From positions 1 through 17,535 of the forward strand of contig JAGWBF010000021.1 in the NCBI GenBank assembly GCA_021296025.1: a stretch of DNA of 17,535 bases, written 5' to 3'. How positions within the stretch are numbered: position 1 is the first letter of the stretch; every line of letters begins with the position of its first letter. This DNA comes from Dehalococcoidia bacterium (GTDB lineage Bacteria; Chloroflexota; Dehalococcoidia; Lucifugimonadales; JAGWBF01). Shown one piece after another: positions 1 through 7,312 of this stretch. A program made the translations under genes and the position numbers. The notes under the pieces are model-generated. The model worked only from the letters and a program-made list of their open reading frames with translations. It was not told the origin of the DNA and made no database searches.

Positions 1-1
1 C

Positions 2-73
2 CAGGGAACGGAGAGCGGTGGTGCTGAGGTCCAAGAGTTAGAGGTGGGTGTGCTGGAGGTGCACCGAAGGTAG
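2..73 (+). CDS. Possible 3' end of an upstream gene (partial)
   Basis: One frame stays open from the window edge to a TAG at 71-73 and gives 23 residues ending in ELEVGVLEVHRR. The other two + frames have earlier stops. It ends 39 bases before the next start, which fits an upstream cistron in the same operon. The fragment is too short to assign a family, and an open stretch of this size could be chance. Confidence 0.3.
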   Translation, partial: QGTESGGAEVQELEVGVLEVHRR

Positions 74-100
74 GTCATTCCGGCCTATAGAGGCGGGTTT

Positions 101-106
101 GGAGGT
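101..106 (+). promoter_or_regulatory. Ribosome binding site of the 113 gene
   Basis: GGAGGT lies six bases before the ATG at 113. It is a strong Shine-Dalgarno match that fixes this start. Confidence 0.7.
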
Positions 107-112
107 CGAACA

Positions 113-1726
113 ATGATTCGTCCAAAGGTGCTCTTGCCCTTGCTGATGGTTGGGGTGATGCTGCTGGCCCAGCCTGTCTATGCCCATGGCTTCGGCGAAA
201 GGTACGATCTGCCCGTACCCCTTGGGTACTATGTCGTTGGAGCGGGCTTGGCCGTTGCCCTGTCCTTCGTAGTGCTGGGCTTTTTCGTGCGCGGGGGAGC
301 GGGCCCATCGGGCTACCCCCGCTATAACTTGCTGAAACACCGGACCTCTAGGGCGATCCTGACCAGCCCCTTGCTCATCGTGCCCATAAAGCTGGCATCG
401 GTGTGTCTTCTAGGTTTGCTCATCTTTGCGGGATTCTTCGGGGACAGCGACCCCAGCGATAACCTGGCCCCCACCTTCATCTGGATAATCTGGTGGGTGG
501 GGATGGGCTTCTTTGTGGCGCTGGTGGGGAACCTGTGGGCGCTGGTGAACCCCTGGGCTGCCATATATGAGGGGGTGGAGTGGCTCTACAGGCGCTTTTC
601 TACCGATGGCAGCTTGTCTCTGAACGAGAGGTATCCCGAAGGCTGGAGGATGTGGCCCGCCGCGGTCACCTTTTTCTGCTTTGCCTGGGTGGAGAACGTG
701 TACTCGGAAAACGACCTGCCCGCCCGCATATCCCTGATGGTAGTGGCCTACTCCCTGCTCACCCTGGGTGGCATGGTCTATTTCGGTAAGCACACCTGGC
801 TCAGGAACTGCGAGGGATTCTCCGTGGTCTTTGGCTTCCTTTCTCGCTTTTCCCCCCTTGAGGTGCGGGCAGCTCCCCCCGAAGTATGCGCCGATTGCGA
901 TGATACCTGCCTGGACCAGGATGGCAGATGCATCGACTGCTACCAGTGTTTTGAGGCATCCGCCACTGAAGCTTGGGTAGAAGAGGAAGAGGCTGGGGAT
1001 GGAGGATCTTCGACGGCCCGGCAGGATGGGCCCCAGCGGGAGCTCAACATCAGGCCATATGCGGTGAGCCTTGCGCGCCCGGAGAGGGTGGACAGCAGTA
1101 TGCTGGCGGTGGTCATCCTTCTACTGGCCACCGTAACCTTCGATGGATTCAGCGCCACCTCCGCGTGGGGTCACGTCCAGAGCTTCGCAGCCGATGTTTC
1201 CCCGGGGCTGAACAACCCCATCCTGAACAGTGCCACCATAGCCAACAGCATTGGCTTGCTGCTGTTCCCCTTCGTCTTCTACGCGGTGTACGTGGGGTTT
1301 GCCCACCTGATGGCCCGCATGGTCAGGAACACCTTGTCACCCTCGGCGCTGGCACGGGTGTTCGTCTATTCCTTGATACCCATTGCCCTGGCGTACAACA
1401 TCGCCCACTTCCTGCCGTTACTGCTGGTGGCAGGCCAGCGTATTATCCCGCTGGCCTCGGACCCTTTCGGATGGGGATGGGACCTGTTCGGCACCGTCAT
1501 GTACAACATCAACATCGGGGTCTTGGGTGCAAGGACGGTCTGGTTCCTGTCTGTGGCTGTGATAGTAGTGGGTCACATTGTAGCTGTGTATCTGGCCCAC
1601 CGGATCGCTATGCGCACCTTTGGCGACCGTCGACTGGCGATCGCCAGCCAGTATCCCATGCTCCTTCTGATGGTGCTCTACACAATGGTCAGCCTGTGGA
1701 TCATCGGCCAGCCCATCGTCGAGTAG
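113..1726 (+). CDS. Polytopic membrane protein, fenitrothion hydrolase (FedB)-like, with cytosolic Cys-rich loop
   Basis: This 537-residue integral membrane protein starts with a cleavable-looking signal peptide (residues 1-24, ending VYA before HGFGERYDLPVP). About ten hydrophobic segments follow, near 38-58, 86-108, 120-141, 182-197, 204-224, 328-346, 371-397, 413-438, 472-497 and 510-532. The HGFGERYDLPVP opening and the NLWALVNPW region resemble bacterial membrane proteins annotated as fenitrothion hydrolase or its FedB component. That label came from one organophosphate degrader, so the real function is unknown. Between the fifth and sixth segments is a hydrophilic loop (about 250-325) with six cysteines: C259, C262, C266, C273, C276 and C279, followed by an acidic stretch. 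Arg/Lys placement (positive-inside rule) puts this loop in the cytoplasm. A metal or redox site is inferred. The next gene, a thioredoxin-reductase-like flavoprotein, could be a partner but has its own promoter. Confidence 0.8.
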   Translation: MIRPKVLLPLLMVGVMLLAQPVYAHGFGERYDLPVPLGYYVVGAGLAVALSFVVLGFFVRGGAGPSGYPRYNLLKHRTSRAILTSPLLIVPIKLASVCLLGLLIFAGFFGDSDPSDNLAPTFIWIIWWVGMGFFVALVGNLWALVNPWAAIYEGVEWLYRRFSTDGSLSLNERYPEGWRMWPAAVTFFCFAWVENVYSENDLPARISLMVVAYSLLTLGGMVYFGKHTWLRNCEGFSVVFGFLSRFSPLEVRAAPPEVCADCDDTCLDQDGRCIDCYQCFEASATEAWVEEEEAGDGGSSTARQDGPQRELNIRPYAVSLARPERVDSSMLAVVILLLATVTFDGFSATSAWGHVQSFAADVSPGLNNPILNSATIANSIGLLLFPFVFYAVYVGFAHLMARMVRNTLSPSALARVFVYSLIPIALAYNIAHFLPLLLVAGQRIIPLASDPFGWGWDLFGTVMYNINIGVLGARTVWFLSVAVIVVGHIVAVYLAHRIAMRTFGDRRLAIASQYPMLLLMVLYTMVSLWIIGQPIVE

Positions 1727-1765
1727 AAGCTCACTCAAACCCGCTGCAGGACGACTTGGCCTTCC

Positions 1766-1795
1766 TTGACACTCGAATTGGGGCAAATATATATT
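1766..1795 (+). promoter_or_regulatory. Sigma-70-type promoter upstream of the flavoprotein gene
   Basis: A perfect TTGACA (1766-1771) is followed after 18 bases by TATATT (1790-1795); TATATA at 1788-1793 is an alternative with a 16-base spacer. Transcription would begin near 1802 and leave a leader of about 70 bases before the GTG at 1871. The -10 lies inside the palindrome at 1782-1799, which suggests repression by operator occlusion. Confidence 0.6.
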
Positions 1796-1799
1796 TGCC
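1782..1799. promoter_or_regulatory. Perfect 18-bp palindrome over the -10: candidate operator
   Basis: GGCAAATATATATTTGCC is a perfect inverted repeat with no spacer, and the flanking bases do not extend it. It covers the -10 hexamer of the promoter at 1766-1795. This is the geometry expected of an operator for a dimeric repressor. No regulator gene is in the window, so its identity is unknown. Confidence 0.55.
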
Positions 1800-1870
1800 T
1801 TAAGAACGAACCTGCTTCCCAGGGGTCGAGCATCTTCTCGGAAAGCTGGCGGTTAGGTCGGGAGGTTGAA

Positions 1871-2791
1871 GTGGCTGAAGAGTACGATGTTGCAATCTTG
1901 GGCGCCGGCACGGCTGGCCTCACCGCCGGCATGTATGCAGGACGGTACGGACTTAAGACCATCATCATAGAGCAGATGATCCCTGGCCTTGGGATCATCA
2001 ACGTGGAGAAGATCGAGAACTTCCCAGGCTTTCCCGAAGGCATTGCCGGCTCTCGGCTGGCGGCCCTGATGCAGGAGCAGGCGGTAGCTGCAGGCGCCCA
2101 CGTAGTGCTGAGGCAGGCTACGGAGGTGCAGCTCACCGGGCCTGTAAAGACCGTAACGACCGACCAGGGAGACTACACAGCCAAGTGTGTGATCATAGCT
2201 GCGGGCTCCAACCTCAAGTCCCTGGGGATCCCGGGAGAGGCGGAATTCCTGGGCAGCGGCGTCTCCCATTGTGCAACCTGCGACGGCCCCTTGTTCATGA
2301 AGGAAATGGTGTGCGTTGTGGGCGGAGGCGATTCGGCAGCCGATGAAGCCCTAACCCTGGCTGAATATGCCGATAATGTGCTGCTGTTTCACAGGGGTGA
2401 ACGTCTGGACGCCCAAAAGACGCTGCGGGATCGGTTGGCCTCCCATCCGCGGATAGAGCTGATGACGAACACCGATGTTCAAGCCATCACTGGGCAGGAG
2501 ACGGTGTCGGCGGTGGAAGTGCGCCAGCGGATCACCAACCTTACCCAGAAGATCCGAGTGTCGGGAGTGTTTATCTACGTAGGGCTGGAGCCCAACACAG
2601 CTATTTTCAAGGATGCACTAAAACTGGACCAGGTCGGGCACATCCCCGTAAACGTAAGCATGGAGACGGACTTGCCCGGCGTGTACGCAGCCGGGGATAT
2701 TCGCCAGCACTCGGTATCCCAGCTGGTCAGCGCCGCTGGAGATGGGGCGACTGCCGCCATCGGGGCCTTCAGGTACATAAGTTCCCAGTAG
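1871..2791 (+). CDS. Thioredoxin reductase-like FAD/NAD(P) disulfide oxidoreductase
   Basis: This flavoprotein should move electrons from NAD(P)H through FAD to a CxxC disulfide in the cytosol. The chosen GTG start gives 306 residues, the usual length for low-Mr thioredoxin reductases, with GGAGG at 1861-1865 five bases upstream. The reading frame is open further upstream, but that stretch contains the promoter and lacks homology-like sequence. Visible motifs are the FAD dinucleotide fold GAGTAG (11-16), the redox CATC (C134, C137), a second Rossmann motif GGGDSA (151-156), and the FAD-ribityl motif GVYAAGDIR (270-278). The NADPH-phosphate motif, usually HRRxxxR, reads HRGERLDA at 174-181, so the second arginine is missing. 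Cofactor preference may therefore differ from classical TrxB. No thioredoxin gene is adjacent. Confidence 0.85.
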   Translation: MAEEYDVAILGAGTAGLTAGMYAGRYGLKTIIIEQMIPGLGIINVEKIENFPGFPEGIAGSRLAALMQEQAVAAGAHVVLRQATEVQLTGPVKTVTTDQGDYTAKCVIIAAGSNLKSLGIPGEAEFLGSGVSHCATCDGPLFMKEMVCVVGGGDSAADEALTLAEYADNVLLFHRGERLDAQKTLRDRLASHPRIELMTNTDVQAITGQETVSAVEVRQRITNLTQKIRVSGVFIYVGLEPNTAIFKDALKLDQVGHIPVNVSMETDLPGVYAAGDIRQHSVSQLVSAAGDGATAAIGAFRYISSQ

Positions 2792-2855
2792 GGCTACTGC
2801 AGATAGGACAGCGTCGTTCCGTAACCCGGCCTCAACAACAGGTCAGGAGGGCAAC

Positions 2856-3710
2856 ATGAAGCCTACGTCACGCCTCAGGCAGCTTATCGATTCTGGAGGT
2901 ATGGTCGTTGCCCCCTTCGTTTTGAACGCCTTCCATGCCAAAATAGCTGAGGCAGCCGGGTTCCAGGCTGTCTACATGACCGGCTCCGGGACATCGGCTG
3001 AGAAGGGCTTCCCCGATGTGGGCCTCCTCAGCCAGACGGAGATGGTGCAGAACGCCGGCTACATTGTCAATGCAGTGTCCGTGCCCGTGGTGTGCGACGC
3101 CGACACTGGCTATGGTAACCCCATCAACGTATGGCGCACCGTCCGGGAGTACGAGAAGGCGGGGGTTGCAGCAATCCACATTGAAGACCAGGTCTTCCCC
3201 AAGAAGTGCGGGTTCTTCGAAGGCAAGGATGTGGTTCCCTCCGAGGAGATGGTGGAGAAGATACATGCGGCCCTGGACGCCCGCAACGACCCGGACCTCA
3301 TCATCATTGCCCGCTCCGACGCATACGCCGTCAACGGCTGGGAAGACACCATGAATCGCTGCCGGGCCTACATGGAGGCTGGGGCCGACATGGTGTTCGT
3401 CGATGGAATCAAGACCATAAAAGACCTGGAGGCCTACGCTTCGGACCTAAAGGATGTCCCCAGGTTGTACAACGGCGACCTGCTTCCCACCCAGGAAGTC
3501 GAGGGCATGGGCTACAAGATCATGATCTGCGGCAGCACCATCTGGCTGGTGTATAAGGCTGTGAAGGATGCTTTCGAGGAGCTGAAGGCAACCGGAATGG
3601 TGGACCCGAAGCGATACGCCAGCAGGATGGAAGCCGCCGATGTGCTCGGACTGAACGACATCTACGAGATGGAGCGCAGGTACGGCGTCTCCGGGGTCAA
3701 GGTTAGCTAG
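2856..3710 (+). CDS. Isocitrate lyase/PEP mutase superfamily enzyme (methylisocitrate lyase-like)
   Basis: The 284-residue protein is a complete TIM-barrel enzyme of the family that includes PrpB, 2,3-dimethylmalate lyase, PEP mutase and carboxyphosphonoenolpyruvate mutase. Members make or break C-C or P-C bonds next to a carboxylate, using Mg2+. It carries the metal-binding DADTGYGN (81-88), the acidic HIEDQ (108-112), and the active-site loop PKKCGF (115-120) with C118 as the likely general acid. The classical loop reads K(R/K)CGH, so histidine is replaced by phenylalanine. The cysteine favours a lyase over a phosphonate mutase, but the substrate cannot be read from the sequence. AGGAGG at 2845-2850, five bases before the ATG, supports the start. 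The gene lies 64 bases after the flavoprotein gene on the same strand. Confidence 0.85.
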   Translation: MKPTSRLRQLIDSGGMVVAPFVLNAFHAKIAEAAGFQAVYMTGSGTSAEKGFPDVGLLSQTEMVQNAGYIVNAVSVPVVCDADTGYGNPINVWRTVREYEKAGVAAIHIEDQVFPKKCGFFEGKDVVPSEEMVEKIHAALDARNDPDLIIIARSDAYAVNGWEDTMNRCRAYMEAGADMVFVDGIKTIKDLEAYASDLKDVPRLYNGDLLPTQEVEGMGYKIMICGSTIWLVYKAVKDAFEELKATGMVDPKRYASRMEAADVLGLNDIYEMERRYGVSGVKVS

Positions 3711-3755
3711 CCCACCTGCTTCCCGGACTTCCCTCCTGCCCTTAGACCCGAATTG

Positions 3756-4997
3756 TCACGCGATGTTGGATGTGCGCAGGCTCAGCTGGGGACGGGACCC
3801 CAGCTCCACATCGATGGTCAGGCTCTGGTTCCCATCGCGAATGATATCCAGGGTGATGCGGTCGCCGGGGCGGGCTGAGTGGCCCAGATGGTCAATCAGG
3901 TCTTCCAGGCCGTCCAACGGCTCGCCGTTTATGGCGGTGATGACATCGCCTCCAAGGGCGAGGGTCAACCCCTGCATCGTTTGAGTCTCGTTTCCGCCCC
4001 GGAGGTCCGCCCTATCTGCCGGGCTGTCGACGGCAACATCTACAACCAAGACCCCGCGGATATCATCGGGCAGCCCCATAAGTTCGATAATCTGGTTGCT
4101 CACAGACTGGCCGGCAATCCCAAGCCACGCATGGTCGAAGCGCCCCTGCTTGATTAGCTCCGGCACAACCTGTTTGGCTGCGTTTATGGGAATGGCAAAT
4201 CCTATTCCCGAATTGGACCCGCTGAGAGTAGCGATCTGGGAGTTGATGCCAATAGCCTGGCCTGTGCGGTCCAGCAGTGGCCCGCCCGAGTTACCCGGGT
4301 TGACCGCTGCGTCGGTCTGGATAACCCTGGGGATGGAAAAGGCGCTATTGCCGCTGTTGATGGTCCGCCCCAGGGCGCTGATGATCCCGCTGGTTATGGT
4401 GAACTCTTGTCCAAAGGGACTGCCGATAGCCAGCACAAACTGTCCGACGTTAACATCATCGCTGTCGCCGATGCTGAGGGGCACGATCTCTTCCGGCAGC
4501 TCCTTGAGCTTCAATACTGCTAGGTCCGAGTCGGCATCGAACCCCAGTACGTCAGCCCCCAGCTCAGTGCCGTCGGCCATCACAACCAGCACCTCGTCGG
4601 CGTCGGCGACCACATGGTAGTTTGTGACAACATGCCCTTCTTTGTCCCAAATAAAACCTGACCCCTCGCCCCTTCGAAACTGGTCTTCAGGAGTGCCGAA
4701 GGAAAAGAAAGAGGAGCTGGAGGCGTCTACCTTCTGGACCACCCGGATGTGCGTAATGGAGGGCAGGGATGTCTCATAGATGTACCGGATAACGTGCTCG
4801 AGGGCCGCCACCGCGGCAAAGGGACCGAACGGGTCCGGCGGCGTGTCCTGGGCTGTTGTGGGAGAAGCAGTGGCAACTTGGGTGGTCTCGGAAGGAGGTT
4901 CGGTGGCTGGAGATGCTCCATCGCAGGCAACTGCCATCAGCACCATTGCAATCGCTGCAGCGGAGAGCCACAACATCCGGAGTGATCCTGATTTCAA
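3756..4997 (-). CDS. HtrA/DegP-type serine protease, lipoprotein, single PDZ domain
   Basis: This is a trypsin-like envelope protease of the DegP/DegS (HtrA) family, likely tethered outside the membrane for protein quality control. From the TTG at 4997 it has 413 residues. The N-terminus is basic then hydrophobic and ends in lipobox AVAC (C25). A Ser/Thr/Pro-rich linker (about 29-55), the protease domain and one PDZ domain (about 292-399) follow. The triad is H128 in TNYHVV, D158 in SDLAVLK and S237 in GNSGGP. A TTG at 5015 extends the frame but has no Shine-Dalgarno, and an ATG at 4976 would remove the basic n-region. The 4997 start has GAGG seven bases upstream, so I prefer it. The gene converges on the lyase-family gene and is divergent from the CoA-transferase. 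Confidence 0.9.
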   Translation of the reverse strand: MKSGSLRMLWLSAAAIAMVLMAVACDGASPATEPPSETTQVATASPTTAQDTPPDPFGPFAAVAALEHVIRYIYETSLPSITHIRVVQKVDASSSSFFSFGTPEDQFRRGEGSGFIWDKEGHVVTNYHVVADADEVLVVMADGTELGADVLGFDADSDLAVLKLKELPEEIVPLSIGDSDDVNVGQFVLAIGSPFGQEFTITSGIISALGRTINSGNSAFSIPRVIQTDAAVNPGNSGGPLLDRTGQAIGINSQIATLSGSNSGIGFAIPINAAKQVVPELIKQGRFDHAWLGIAGQSVSNQIIELMGLPDDIRGVLVVDVAVDSPADRADLRGGNETQTMQGLTLALGGDVITAINGEPLDGLEDLIDHLGHSARPGDRITLDIIRDGNQSLTIDVELGSRPQLSLRTSNIA

Positions 4998-5074
4998 CCA
5001 GTTACCTCGGACCAAGTGACAGATCTAGCTGGGAAAACATAGATACAGGATAGCATAGTGGTCTGCCTCAATTC

Positions 5075-5090
5075 TTGAACAAATGTTTAA
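5075..5090. promoter_or_regulatory. Imperfect 16-bp palindrome with GAAC-N4-GTTT core
   Basis: TTGAACAAATGTTTAA lies about 80 bases upstream of the protease start, in the divergent intergenic region. Half-sites TTGAACA and TTAAACA differ at one base. The core is one base from the GAAC-N4-GTTC pattern bound by LexA in Gram-positive bacteria. Symmetry is observed; any binding protein is speculation. No convincing -35/-10 pair was found for the protease. Confidence 0.25.
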
Positions 5091-5180
5091 CACCAACGGA
5101 CATGAAAGCTGACTCGCCTATCCATTGTCCCGGTTACGACTGCCATTCACCGAGGGCCTCCTCTGGGAAAAGGGTGGTTC

Positions 5181-5189
5181 TGGTATAAT
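5181..5189 (+). promoter_or_regulatory. Extended -10 promoter of the CoA-transferase/mod cluster
   Basis: TGGTATAAT is a perfect extended -10 (TGn plus TATAAT). No clear -35 lies 16-18 bases upstream, as is common for extended -10 promoters. The predicted transcription start near 5196 is about 45 bases before the TTG at 5242, which supports that start over in-frame codons upstream. Confidence 0.55.
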
Positions 5190-5241
5190 CCCGTCTGCCG
5201 GTCAGGTAGGAATGACCCGCCACGCCACGTGGGAGGATACG

Positions 5242-6426
5242 TTGGAATCTGCCCTCCATGGACTTCGAGTCCTCGACCTCACCCGCACCCTGGCCGGTCC
5301 CTTCTGCACCATGATGCTGGGGGACATGGGCGCCGACGTGATAAAGGTGGAAGAACCGACGAATGGGGATGAGACCCGGTCATGGACTCCCTTCTGGGGT
5401 GGGGTCGGCGTCCACTTCGCTTCATTCAATCGCAACAAGCGCAGCATCACCCTGAACCTGAGGCATCCCCAGGCGGTAGATGTCTGCCTCAAGCTGGCGA
5501 AGGACGCCGATGTGATGATCGAAAGCTATCGGGCGGGCACCGCCGACCGCATGGGCATCGGCTATGACAAGATAAGGCAGACCAACCCCAGGGTGGTGTA
5601 CTGCGCCATCTCCGGCTTCGGCAGGACGGGCCCCCTGTCGGACAGGCCGGGCTATGACCTGATCATCCAGGGATACGGCGGCCTGATGAGCACCACTGGG
5701 GAAGAGGGAGGAGCGCCCCTGCGGGCGGGCTATTCGGTGGTGGATATCTTCACCGGCATGATGGCCTACGGCGCCATATCCACCGCCCTCCTTGCCCGGG
5801 AACGCTCCGGCGAGGGCCAGTACCTGGAGGCATCTCTGCTCGAAGGCCAGATAGCCAATATGAGCTATCATGCCGTCACCTACCTGGCCACGGGCCAGGT
5901 CCCCGTTCCCATGGGCTCCGCCCATCCCAGCCTGGCTCCCTACCAGTGTTTTCCTTCGGCGGACGACTACTTCATCATCGGCTGCGGCAATGACGGCCTG
6001 TGGCGGAGGCTCTGCCCAGCCATCGGCTGCGAAAGCCTGGCCGACGACCCCAGGTTCAAGGACAACACCTCCCGGGTCCGCAACCGCGAGGAGCTGAACT
6101 CGATACTCTTCGAGCTTTTCAAGACCAAGCCCGCATCCCACTGGCTGTCCCTCATAGAAGATGCGGGTGTCCCCTGCGGGCCCATCAACACCATCGCCGA
6201 TGTGGTGTCCAACCCCCAGGTGGAGGCCAGGAACATGCTTGTGTCGGTGCCCCACCCCCAAGCCCCAGACCTGAAGGTCCCGGCTGGGCCAATGAAGCTG
6301 TACGGGACCCCGGCGACGGTCAGGCGCCATCCCCCCATGCTTGGGGAGCACACCGAAGAGGTGCTGGGGGAGTTGGGATACTCGACCGAAGATGTCCTGG
6401 CGCTGAGGGAAGATGGCGCCATCTAA
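5242..6426 (+). CDS. Family III CoA-transferase (CaiB/BaiF/Frc type)
   Basis: Members move CoA between carboxylic acids (formyl-CoA:oxalate, carnitine, bile acid, succinyl-CoA:acid) through an aspartyl thioester. The protein has 394 residues, the normal length, and opens with the family hallmark LHGLRVLDLTRTLAGPFC. Also visible are GDMGADVIKVEEP (27-39), NRNKRSITLNL (63-73), and SVVDIFTG (165-172) with D168 as the probable nucleophile. The TTG start at 5242 has GGGAGG at 5231-5236, five bases upstream. An in-frame ATG at 5212 is possible but has a weak site. ModA begins 22 bases after the stop, so the gene is probably co-transcribed with at least modA, although no link between the functions is obvious. 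The acid substrate is unknown. Alpha-methylacyl-CoA racemase shares the fold, but DIFTG fits the transferases. Confidence 0.88.
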   Translation: MESALHGLRVLDLTRTLAGPFCTMMLGDMGADVIKVEEPTNGDETRSWTPFWGGVGVHFASFNRNKRSITLNLRHPQAVDVCLKLAKDADVMIESYRAGTADRMGIGYDKIRQTNPRVVYCAISGFGRTGPLSDRPGYDLIIQGYGGLMSTTGEEGGAPLRAGYSVVDIFTGMMAYGAISTALLARERSGEGQYLEASLLEGQIANMSYHAVTYLATGQVPVPMGSAHPSLAPYQCFPSADDYFIIGCGNDGLWRRLCPAIGCESLADDPRFKDNTSRVRNREELNSILFELFKTKPASHWLSLIEDAGVPCGPINTIADVVSNPQVEARNMLVSVPHPQAPDLKVPAGPMKLYGTPATVRRHPPMLGEHTEEVLGELGYSTEDVLALREDGAI

Positions 6427-6448
6427 GCAACGCTCCTGAATCGGAACG

Positions 6449-7216
6449 ATGCTCCCCCTCCTGCGTGGATTCCTCCTGGCTGTCCTGCTCATTGCCGTCG
6501 CCTGCGCCTCCGGTGAGAAGGAGAGCATCCTTGTTTACACCGCTGCCAGCCTCGCTGATGCTGTGGAGGAGATAGCCGACGGGTACACCGAGGAGACAGG
6601 GACGGGGGTGGAGCTGCACCTGGGAGGCTCAACGGCCCTGGCCCGGCAGATTGTCAGGGGAGCTCCGGGCGACGTGTTCCTTTCGGCAGGGGCTGGGCCC
6701 ATGGATGTGCTGGAAGGGTACGCTCTGATAGACCCGGCCAGCCGCAGGGATATCCTGACCAACCGTTTGGTGCTGGTGGGCAAGCCGTCAGTTTCTGAGG
6801 CAATGGGGATCACCTCCATCGAGGACCTGCGCGATGCAGGTGGGGTGCGCATCGCCGTCGCCGACCCCGAGCTGGCGCCGGCGGGGCAGTACGCCCGGGA
6901 GGCGCTGGTGAGCCTGGGGTTGTGGGAAAGGCTGGAGGCATCCGTTCTTCCCAGCCCCCACATCCGGGCAGCCCTCAGCTACGTCGAAACTGGGAATGCT
7001 GACGTGGGCATCATCTATGTGACTGACCTCGGAGCCGCCGATGAGGTGCAGGTGCTGGAGGAGATACCCTCTGAAAGCCACTCTCCCATCATCTATCCCG
7101 CGGCGGTGCTGATCTCAGGCAAAGGAGGCTCTGCTTCCTCTTTTGTGGAGTACCTGGCCGACGACGAAGCGAGCCGGATATTTCGGAGCCACGGCTTTAC
7201 GTCTCTGCCAAGATAG
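6449..7216 (+). CDS. modA: Molybdate ABC transporter substrate-binding lipoprotein
   Basis: ModA captures molybdate (or tungstate) outside the membrane and hands it to ModBC. The 255-residue protein has a signal sequence ending in lipobox AVAC (C19), so it is lipid-anchored, as expected for an organism without a classical periplasm. Recognition motifs are LVYTAASLADA (28-38, S34 as oxyanion ligand), LGGSTALARQI (58-68, S61), DPELAPAGQYA (139-149), and the NADVGIIYVTD segment (183-193) with Y190. All fit the ModA/WtpA-like type II binding fold. The ribosome site is weak (GGAA). The next gene is modB; their order and proximity support the assignment. Tungstate cannot be excluded as the preferred anion. 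Confidence 0.92.
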   Translation: MLPLLRGFLLAVLLIAVACASGEKESILVYTAASLADAVEEIADGYTEETGTGVELHLGGSTALARQIVRGAPGDVFLSAGAGPMDVLEGYALIDPASRRDILTNRLVLVGKPSVSEAMGITSIEDLRDAGGVRIAVADPELAPAGQYAREALVSLGLWERLEASVLPSPHIRAALSYVETGNADVGIIYVTDLGAADEVQVLEEIPSESHSPIIYPAAVLISGKGGSASSFVEYLADDEASRIFRSHGFTSLPR

Positions 7217-7269
7217 GGTCGTCCAAACTGCAGCCCGGCTCCCTGGAAAGCAAGTCTGTCCCGCGGGGT

Positions 7270-7278
7270 TGCTATAAT
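7270..7278 (+). promoter_or_regulatory. Extended -10 promoter before modB
   Basis: TGCTATAAT (TGn plus a perfect TATAAT) lies in the modA-modB gap, about 35 bases before the GTG at 7313. It resembles the element at 5181-5189, also followed by a CCC-type stretch. It would give modBC transcription independent of modA. No convincing -35 was seen. Confidence 0.45.
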
Positions 7279-7312
7279 TCCCTTCGAACACTTCATTGTG
7301 GGAGCAGGGTGG

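Noticed and set aside
1782..1799. ModE binding site
   Set aside because: The palindrome does not resemble the bipartite ModE operator as I know it and is not next to the mod genes.
973..1803. Overlapping + strand open frame (276 codons) within and past the membrane protein gene
   Set aside because: The sequence is Arg/Pro/Gly/His-rich without hydrophobic cores and runs across the promoter region at 1766-1795; it is a frame shadow.
5422..6528. Long antisense open frame (368 codons) opposite the CoA-transferase gene
   Set aside because: It mirrors the codon bias of the sense gene, has low-complexity His/Gly/Val-rich sequence and no ribosome site, and the sense strand encodes a clear family.
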